From an uncultured Peptostreptococcus sp. (GTDB lineage: Bacteria; Bacillota; Clostridia; Peptostreptococcales; Peptostreptococcaceae), in contig CAAEUW010000009.1 in assembly GCA_900759325.1 (NCBI GenBank), forward strand, positions 1 through 6,113: 6,113 bases of DNA. The letters run 5' to 3'. This document shows, in pieces, positions 1 to 4,756 of the stretch. Numbering within the stretch: position 1 is the stretch's first letter; every line of letters starts with the position of its first letter. The translations under genes were made by a program, and so were the position numbers. The notes beneath the pieces were generated by a model, which saw nothing but the letters and a program-made list of their open reading frames with translations, was not told the DNA's origin and made no database searches.

Positions 1-3000
1 CAGACACAGGTAAGCCAGAGACAGGCAAGCCAGAAACAGGCAAGCCGGAAACAGGCAAGCCAGAAACAGGCAAGCCAGAGACAGGCAAGCCAGAGACAGG
101 TAAACCAAATACAGGTAAGCCAGACACTGGAAAGCCAGACACAGGCAAGCCAGAGACAGGCAAGCCAGAAACAAGCAAGCCAGACACAGGTAAACCAGAT
201 ACAGAAAAGCCGGACACAGGTAAACCAGACAGTAAGGTAGAATATGATGAGGTTAAAGTATTAAAAGATGGTAGATATGAGGTAGAGGCTGGCGGATTCT
301 CCAAACTCTTCTCAAATGCTGAAAATAATAAGCTAGTAGCAACTGTTGAAGCTGGAAAGATTAAGGATATAGCCTTTGAATACAATGATACTAACATGGA
401 TATGTTTAAAAATCCATTTATAAAGAATAGGGATAGTTTATTTGAAAAATTAAAGAAAAATAATTATTATCTTGATGGTAAGAATGAGGAATTTATAAAG
501 GAATTAGACACAATTGCCCAGGAGTTATATAAGCTTGTCAACGAAAACCCAAATACTGGCAGGATAAATAAAGAAGGTATAGACAAGATCAACAAGGAAC
601 ATAATATTGATATTGTAACATCTGCTACTTATTCTACTGCAAGTCTTTACAAGGGAAGTCATGACCTTATAAAGAAAATTAAGGATGCTGCAGAAACTAA
701 AAAGGTAGCTAGACCTAAGAAAACAGATAAATTAAATATAATTACTAGGGAAGACTTTGCCAAATTAGATGAAAATAAGACTTATTCAGATGGAGTTTAC
801 TACGGTGATGGCTTTGGTTATATCGGTAGTAAGCCTATACCTTTGAAGGTTACTGTTGAAAATGGCAAAATAAGGGATGTTGAATTTATAAAAGAAGAGG
901 TTATAAAAGTTAGACCTAATGATGAATATCCTGGACTTCCAGATGATGGTAAAACATTTATAAAGGGATATGATGGGGCGATTAGTATTGCAAAATCAGG
1001 TGGAATAAATAGGTTAAACTACTTCTTAAAGACTGCAAGAGACACTGAAAGAAGGGTTATTGGTCAAGTTAAGAAGTCTACAACGGATGCTAGTGTTGAA
1101 GCATATAATAAGGTATTGGATGACCTATTCTCAAAACATGAATTTGGTAGCCAGAAGCTGAGGCTAGAAAATAGTCACCTGGGAGGAAACATACCACATG
1201 TATTAGAGTCTAGATTAAACCTATTGACTAAGACATATATGAGTGAAGATCTCGGCTATAACTATAAGGTTGATACTATAAGTGGTGCAACTTACACTGC
1301 TACAGGAACTGTAGAAGCAATATCAAATGCACTTAAAAAAGCAGACCCTAGTGTTGACTTTACAAACCTAACTATACCAGCACAGAATGGTCTAGAGCCT
1401 AGTTATAGGGGTGGCACTACTATAGATTTTGACCAGGTAGGCTTCAAGGCTCTAATGCTTAAGAAGGGACAGATAAACCCTATTGAAATACCATTTAGGG
1501 ATTTTGACAAATATGGTATAAAGCTAACATACCTAAACCACACTAATGGTCAACTTGTAGATATAAAGGATAGGTTAACCTTAACTAAGGATAGCCTGGG
1601 CTATGATACAAAGAATGGCTTGGCTCTTAGATTAGTGCATGATAAAACCAATACTGTAAAGCTAGTAAAGTCTATACAGATATTTGACAATACTAAGGTT
1701 CAGGCTATGGTTGAAAAGGTGCAGGTAAGTGAAGCTGATAAAGAGGATTGGAAGGATGTTGAGGGCTTCAATAGTAGCCTTGATCCAAAGTCACAGCAGT
1801 TAGATTTTAGTCAGAAGCTAACTATATCAGAAGATATATCCCAGGCCCTTAAAGGAAAATCTATAAAGTTCAGGCTTGTAACAAGAAGAGAGGATAACCA
1901 GAAAGAAAAAATATTCAACCTAACTAGTGACCGTGATATGGTATGGCCTATTTTTGATGATAGTGGCTATTATGCCTTGAGCATTGACAAGGGAGAATTC
2001 ACTTCTGGTAATGAACAGTTTAAGCTAGACCAGGCAGGAATAAATAACTTTAGGTTTGCCTTTAATGGAATTAAGTCCGGTGAGTTCAGAGATGCGGTTC
2101 ATGAATTTGAAAAGAAAAAGTACAGTATAGCTGAACAGACTATAAGTTTAGACAAGGACTATGCTAATGAAGACCAAGATACTATTAAGGCTATAGCTGG
2201 CAAAAAGATAGATGATAAGCTTATAAAAGCAGCCTTTCCTAGTCTTATGAGTGAAAATGGTAAGAATCTACTAAAATCAGCAAATGTTGTACTAGATGAA
2301 AGCCAGCTAGTGAATGTCGTAAGGACTGCTGCTAGCAAGCAACAGGCAAAACTCGATGTGAAATTTGAATTTAGTGATGGGTCAATTTACAAGTTTAAAC
2401 TACCAGTATACTTTGAAATAAAGAAGGAGAAAAAGCAACTTCAATTGAAATTTGAGGAGGCACTTAAGGAAAGGAAGGTACAGCTTTTACAGTCACTACC
2501 TGAAAGTTTTAATGCCATTGATGAACCTGCGAAGAAAAATCTTGAAACTCTAATAAATAAGTATGGCAAGTTAGATAAGGATAAGCTAGAAGAAAATATC
2601 AAGACTACCTATGGAAGTGCTTCTAACAATGTATTTGTTGAAAAGGTAGAAATTAAGGACTCGGAACTAGAGAAGATTAACACTAGCAAGATAGGAACTT
2701 ATGAAGTAAGGGCTACAGTAAAGCTTATAGATTCTAACCAGGAAGAGGCTAGGGGAGAATTTGATATACCTTTTGAAGTAGTTAGGTACCAGCTAGTAGG
2801 CTTCCAGCCAGGCTTAAACAGGTATAGTAAAACCACTAAATTGGAGTATGGTCCAGATGAACATATTAATATAGCTCGTGATAGTAGTAAGGCAGCAACA
2901 TTCCTAGGGTATTGGTTAAACTACTCTAAGAGGCTAAATGCAAATGGACAGTGGGATACTACAGAGTATGAAAAAATCAGAGTGAATAGCCTTAATGACT

Positions 3001-3200
3001 TGATGTTATTTAACCTTGAGGTTGTCAAGGGGGATAAGGATAGTTATACGAGAGATGATGTGGTAGATTTATCAAAGCCTGCTAAGGAAATCTTGTCTTC
3101 TGAAGGACCAACGAAGCTATACCTATATAATTTCAGCAAGTCCCTTTCTGAAGAGCAACCACAGAAACTATTAATAGGTGAATTTAGACTTAGTGAGTAG
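1..3200 (+). CDS. Large exported FMN-binding-domain surface protein, 5' end outside window
   Basis: The reading frame is open from the window edge (first full codon at 3) to TAG at 3198-3200, giving 1065 visible residues; the ATG at 396 is internal. Residues 1-75 are (D/E/N)TGKP repeats, probably an extended wall-spanning linker. Residues about 85-230 resemble an FMN-binding domain (K-D-G-R-Y start, V-E-x-G-K-I-K-D-I strand) ending in T-S-A-T (206-209) instead of S-G-A-T. Residues about 256-449 are a second FMN-binding domain with intact S-G-A-T (427-430), whose Thr is the expected site of ApbE-catalysed covalent FMN attachment. Both domains are longer than the usual 85-90 residues because of inserted segments. 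Residues about 450-1065 are not recognised; they include a charged helical stretch (about 807-875) and an Ig/Rib-like segment with T-S-K-I-G-T-Y-E-V (about 875-927). I see no Cys, LPXTG motif or C-terminal membrane segment, so any anchor must be N-terminal and unseen. An extracytoplasmic redox or adhesive surface role is inferred. Confidence 0.85.
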   Translation, partial: DTGKPETGKPETGKPETGKPETGKPETGKPETGKPNTGKPDTGKPDTGKPETGKPETSKPDTGKPDTEKPDTGKPDSKVEYDEVKVLKDGRYEVEAGGFSKLFSNAENNKLVATVEAGKIKDIAFEYNDTNMDMFKNPFIKNRDSLFEKLKKNNYYLDGKNEEFIKELDTIAQELYKLVNENPNTGRINKEGIDKINKEHNIDIVTSATYSTASLYKGSHDLIKKIKDAAETKKVARPKKTDKLNIITREDFAKLDENKTYSDGVYYGDGFGYIGSKPIPLKVTVENGKIRDVEFIKEEVIKVRPNDEYPGLPDDGKTFIKGYDGAISIAKSGGINRLNYFLKTARDTERRVIGQVKKSTTDASVEAYNKVLDDLFSKHEFGSQKLRLENSHLGGNIPHVLESRLNLLTKTYMSEDLGYNYKVDTISGATYTATGTVEAISNALKKADPSVDFTNLTIPAQNGLEPSYRGGTTIDFDQVGFKALMLKKGQINPIEIPFRDFDKYGIKLTYLNHTNGQLVDIKDRLTLTKDSLGYDTKNGLALRLVHDKTNTVKLVKSIQIFDNTKVQAMVEKVQVSEADKEDWKDVEGFNSSLDPKSQQLDFSQKLTISEDISQALKGKSIKFRLVTRREDNQKEKIFNLTSDRDMVWPIFDDSGYYALSIDKGEFTSGNEQFKLDQAGINNFRFAFNGIKSGEFRDAVHEFEKKKYSIAEQTISLDKDYANEDQDTIKAIAGKKIDDKLIKAAFPSLMSENGKNLLKSANVVLDESQLVNVVRTAASKQQAKLDVKFEFSDGSIYKFKLPVYFEIKKEKKQLQLKFEEALKERKVQLLQSLPESFNAIDEPAKKNLETLINKYGKLDKDKLEENIKTTYGSASNNVFVEKVEIKDSELEKINTSKIGTYEVRATVKLIDSNQEEARGEFDIPFEVVRYQLVGFQPGLNRYSKTTKLEYGPDEHINIARDSSKAATFLGYWLNYSKRLNANGQWDTTEYEKIRVNSLNDLMLFNLEVVKGDKDSYTRDDVVDLSKPAKEILSSEGPTKLYLYNFSKSLSEEQPQKLLIGEFRLSE
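3..227 (+). repeat. 15-bp tandem repeats encoding (D/E/N)TGKP pentapeptides
   Basis: Fifteen consecutive 15-bp units (consensus GAGACAGGCAAGCCA) lie in frame in the large CDS, each encoding Asp/Glu/Asn-Thr-Gly-Lys-Pro. Unit 8 starts with Asn, unit 12 reads ETSKP and unit 14 reads DTEKP. Units 2-6 are nearly identical while the downstream units are more diverged, as expected when copies are gained or lost by slippage away from one edge. The array touches the window edge, so the true copy number is unknown. Such Pro/Thr/Lys repeats usually act as extended spacers through the Gram-positive wall. Confidence 0.95.
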
Positions 3201-3233
3201 TTTGTATTTGGGGTTAAGAAAAATTTAAAATAA

Positions 3234-3264
3234 GCAGCAACATCATAATATATGGTGTTGCTGC
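3234..3264 (+). terminator. Hairpin after the large CDS, probable terminator
   Basis: GCAGCAACATCA (3234-3245) pairs with TGGTGTTGCTGC (3253-3264) in a 12-bp stem with one G-U pair, extendable by two A-T pairs into the loop. It begins 34 bases after the stop codon. The downstream side (ATTAATAAAC) is AT-rich but lacks a clear T tract. The upstream flank is A-rich, so on the minus strand the hairpin would be followed by T-rich sequence; it could work in either direction. It probably separates the large gene from the following operon. Confidence 0.6.
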
Positions 3265-3275
3265 ATTAATAAACA

Positions 3276-3295
3276 TTAGCCCTTAATAGGGCTAA
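3276..3295 (+). other. Second short hairpin in the intergenic region
   Basis: TTAGCCC (3276-3282) and GGGCTAA (3289-3295) form a perfect 7-bp stem around a 6-base loop, 11 bases after the first hairpin. The following ATTGAAAACT is not a convincing T tract. It may back up the first terminator or be a processing site; function is unknown. Confidence 0.4.
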
Positions 3296-3317
3296 ATTGA
3301 AAACTGTAGGAATTAAC

Positions 3318-3345
3318 TTGTATTATATAGTTATTTAAGTATAAA
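3318..3345 (+). promoter_or_regulatory. Candidate sigma-A-type promoter for the membrane-protein operon
   Basis: TTGTAT (3318-3323) and TATAAA (3340-3345) are separated by 16 bases, matching the -35/-10 consensus at four and five of six positions. Placement downstream of the terminator-like hairpins and upstream of the next gene is sensible. Predicted transcription would start near 3352, leaving a leader of about 78 bases before the TTG start. The region is very AT-rich, so chance matches are likely. Confidence 0.4.
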
Positions 3346-3361
3346 TAATAATATTATTGTT
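3344..3361 (+). promoter_or_regulatory. AT-rich palindrome overlapping the candidate -10/start region
   Basis: A perfect 12-bp palindrome, AATAATATTATT (3347-3358), extends with one mismatch to 3344-3361. It overlaps the end of the candidate -10 box and the predicted transcription start, where a repressor operator would act. It is loosely reminiscent of Fur/PerR boxes but does not fit their 7-1-7 spacing. Low complexity makes chance plausible. Confidence 0.2.
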
Positions 3362-3414
3362 ATTCAAGTGAAAGATGGCATATAGGGTGCCGATTGATTA
3401 TTAACTTTTTGGGG

Positions 3415-3425
3415 AAGGATGTGAT
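3415..3425 (+). promoter_or_regulatory. Ribosome binding site selecting the TTG start at 3430
   Basis: AAGGATGTGAT differs at one base from AAGGAGGTGAT, the extended complement of the 16S rRNA 3' end. It ends 4 bases before TTG at 3430, with the core G-rich part about 6 bases from the start. This favours 3430 over the in-frame TTG codons at 3394 and 3409 and GTG at 3421, which lack a comparably placed site; GTG 3421 lies inside this one. Confidence 0.75.
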
Positions 3426-3429
3426 AAGA

Positions 3430-4152
3430 TTGACCATCGAAATATCGATTCTTATAATCGTGGGTCTGGCCTACTACTTTGCTGACTATATAAAGAAGTA
3501 CTGTAAGGAAATATACCTTGTAGCATCTGTAATTTCTTTAATGTCTATTATTCATGCAATATATATTTTGAATGGATACAGCATTAGCTACGTACCGGTT
3601 TTAAAACAATTTATGAGGGCGATTGACTCAGGAGCACTTGGAGGGGCCTTCTTTATACTAGTAATGTATATGGGTGTATTTGATATGAAATACCCAATAT
3701 CAAAGAGATTGAGAATGAACAGAGGTGAGCTATCGATTATAGCATGCATTTTTACCATACCACATAATATACACTACTTTTTTGCCTTCCTATTAAACAG
3801 TAAGACCATCATACAGATGAGTGGAATACCTTTATGGACAAATTTAATGATGTTCAGTGCTGGCGTATTTGCAATTGGCATAATGCTACCGCTATTTGTT
3901 ACATCATTTAGACTAATAAGGAAGAAAATGACGGGTAAGAAGTGGAAGAGCCTACAAGAATTTGCATATATATTTTATGCCATGGTTTTCGTTCAGGTAT
4001 TGATGGTGTACATATCAAGGCCGTCATCACTTATTAGAAATCTAAACTTGATCTTTTATTGTTTAGTTTTTGTTACGTATACAATCTTCAAGCTTAAGAT
4101 ACTTATAGACAAGAGATACATGTCTAAAAAATCCAATCTAGCAGTCAAGTAG
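3430..4152 (+). CDS. Ferric reductase-like (MsrQ-type) transmembrane protein
   Basis: A 240-residue integral membrane protein with about seven hydrophobic segments (roughly 4-21, 27-47, 66-84, 100-122, 137-160, 178-195, 205-226) and a Lys-rich C-terminus. The pattern N-R-G-E-L-S-I-I-A...P-H-N-I-H-Y (97-116), then P-L-F-V-T-S-F-R (154-161), then G-K-K-W-K-S-L-Q-E-F-A-Y (169-180) resembles the ferric reductase-like/MsrQ family, which binds b-type haem and moves electrons across the membrane. His112 aligns by eye with a haem ligand; His42 and His115 are other candidates. The two other ligand positions of MsrQ read Gln176 and Gln189. The TTG start at 3430 is chosen on its ribosome binding site; starting at 3394 would add 12 residues. 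No fused NAD- or FAD-binding domain is present, so the electron donor must be separate. Followed after 70 bases by FMN-binding protein genes, which it probably serves as the membrane electron conduit (inference). Confidence 0.72.
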   Translation: MTIEISILIIVGLAYYFADYIKKYCKEIYLVASVISLMSIIHAIYILNGYSISYVPVLKQFMRAIDSGALGGAFFILVMYMGVFDMKYPISKRLRMNRGELSIIACIFTIPHNIHYFFAFLLNSKTIIQMSGIPLWTNLMMFSAGVFAIGIMLPLFVTSFRLIRKKMTGKKWKSLQEFAYIFYAMVFVQVLMVYISRPSSLIRNLNLIFYCLVFVTYTIFKLKILIDKRYMSKKSNLAVK

Positions 4153-4222
4153 AAATTTATAGTATAAATCATATATATTGGATTTAATTTAGAGGCTGAA
4201 AATATATACTTGGAGGTGTGTA
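4153..4222 (+). other. 70-bp intergenic gap within the putative operon
   Basis: This AT-rich gap has no convincing terminator hairpin or T tract and no clear -35/-10 pair, which is consistent with cotranscription of the genes on either side. GGAGGTG (4212-4218) is a strong ribosome binding site 4 bases before the ATG at 4223. Confidence 0.55.
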
Positions 4223-4756
4223 ATGGAAAAGAAAAATATGATAGTAACTGCCTTAGTATCATTGCTATTAGTTATAACTATAGTGATGGGTACTAGTATA
4301 AGTGAAAATAAAATAGTAAGAAGTGAAAGCCCGTCGCCAAATAGGGCTCAAGCAAGGAGTAATGAAATAAAGACTACTGATAAGGCATCTCCACAAGATA
4401 AAAAGCTTGATAATGTCGATAGTTCAAATACAAGTACCAACTCAAATACTGGATCAACTACCGGTTCAAATTCAGGTCAAGCCGAGTCAAAGTACAAGGA
4501 TGGAGAATACACTGGTAGTGGTCCTGGCTATCATGGGCCTGTAAAGGTGAGTGTCAAGATAGAAGGCGGAAAGATAAAGGACATTAGTATTTTGGAAAAT
4601 ACTGACGATGCAGAATACTTTGATAGGGCTAAGTCCTTAATAAATGATATATTGAATAAGCAAAGTACAGATGTATCTGTTGTTAGTGGGGCAACGTACA
4701 GTTCAAATGGAATTATAGGGGCGGTAAATAGTGCCTTGGCTAGTGGAGGAAATTAA
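4223..4756 (+). CDS. Membrane-anchored single FMN-binding-domain protein
   Basis: The 177-residue product has a short basic N-terminus and hydrophobic segment (about 6-24) that acts as a signal anchor or signal peptide. There is no lipobox Cys. A Ser/Asn/Thr/Gly-rich low-complexity linker (about 34-88) follows, then one compact FMN-binding domain (about 89-173). The domain shows K-D-G-E-Y-T-G-S-G-P-G-Y at its start, a G-G-K-I-K-D-I strand, D-D-A-E-Y-F-D-R-A and the flavinylation motif S-G-A-T at 155-158 (bases 4685-4696). By family precedent, FMN would be linked by phosphoester to Thr158 by an ApbE-type transferase outside the membrane. The start has a strong GGAGGTG site. The stop overlaps the next ATG by one base, indicating translational coupling. 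Likely a short-range extracytoplasmic electron carrier between the membrane protein upstream and the multi-domain protein downstream (inference). Confidence 0.88.
   Translation: MEKKNMIVTALVSLLLVITIVMGTSISENKIVRSESPSPNRAQARSNEIKTTDKASPQDKKLDNVDSSNTSTNSNTGSTTGSNSGQAESKYKDGEYTGSGPGYHGPVKVSVKIEGGKIKDISILENTDDAEYFDRAKSLINDILNKQSTDVSVVSGATYSSNGIIGAVNSALASGGN

Noticed and set aside
3..227. CRISPR-like repeat array
   Set aside because: Units are 15 bp, directly abutting without spacers and in frame with a protein; this is a coding tandem repeat.
396..398. ATG as the start of the large CDS
   Set aside because: It falls inside the first FMN-binding domain, has no ribosome binding site just upstream, and the frame stays open to the window edge.
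3181..3200. LPXTG sorting signal or membrane tail at the end of the large protein
   Set aside because: The C-terminus ends G-E-F-R-L-S-E with no LPXTG-like motif, hydrophobic segment or basic tail.
3394..3396. TTG 3394 as the membrane-protein start
   Set aside because: Only a weak AGGGTG lies upstream, and the added residues contribute nothing recognisable; TTG 3430 has the better site.
3365..3415. Riboswitch in the leader of the membrane-protein gene
   Set aside because: Only a 4-5 bp GGCA/TGCC stem is visible, and I do not recognise FMN, TPP, cyclic-di-GMP or cobalamin riboswitch core sequences; the leader is short.
4056..4262. 68-codon minus-strand ORF
   Set aside because: It is antisense to the end of the membrane-protein gene and the start of the FMN-binding gene, spans both, and its product has no recognisable feature.
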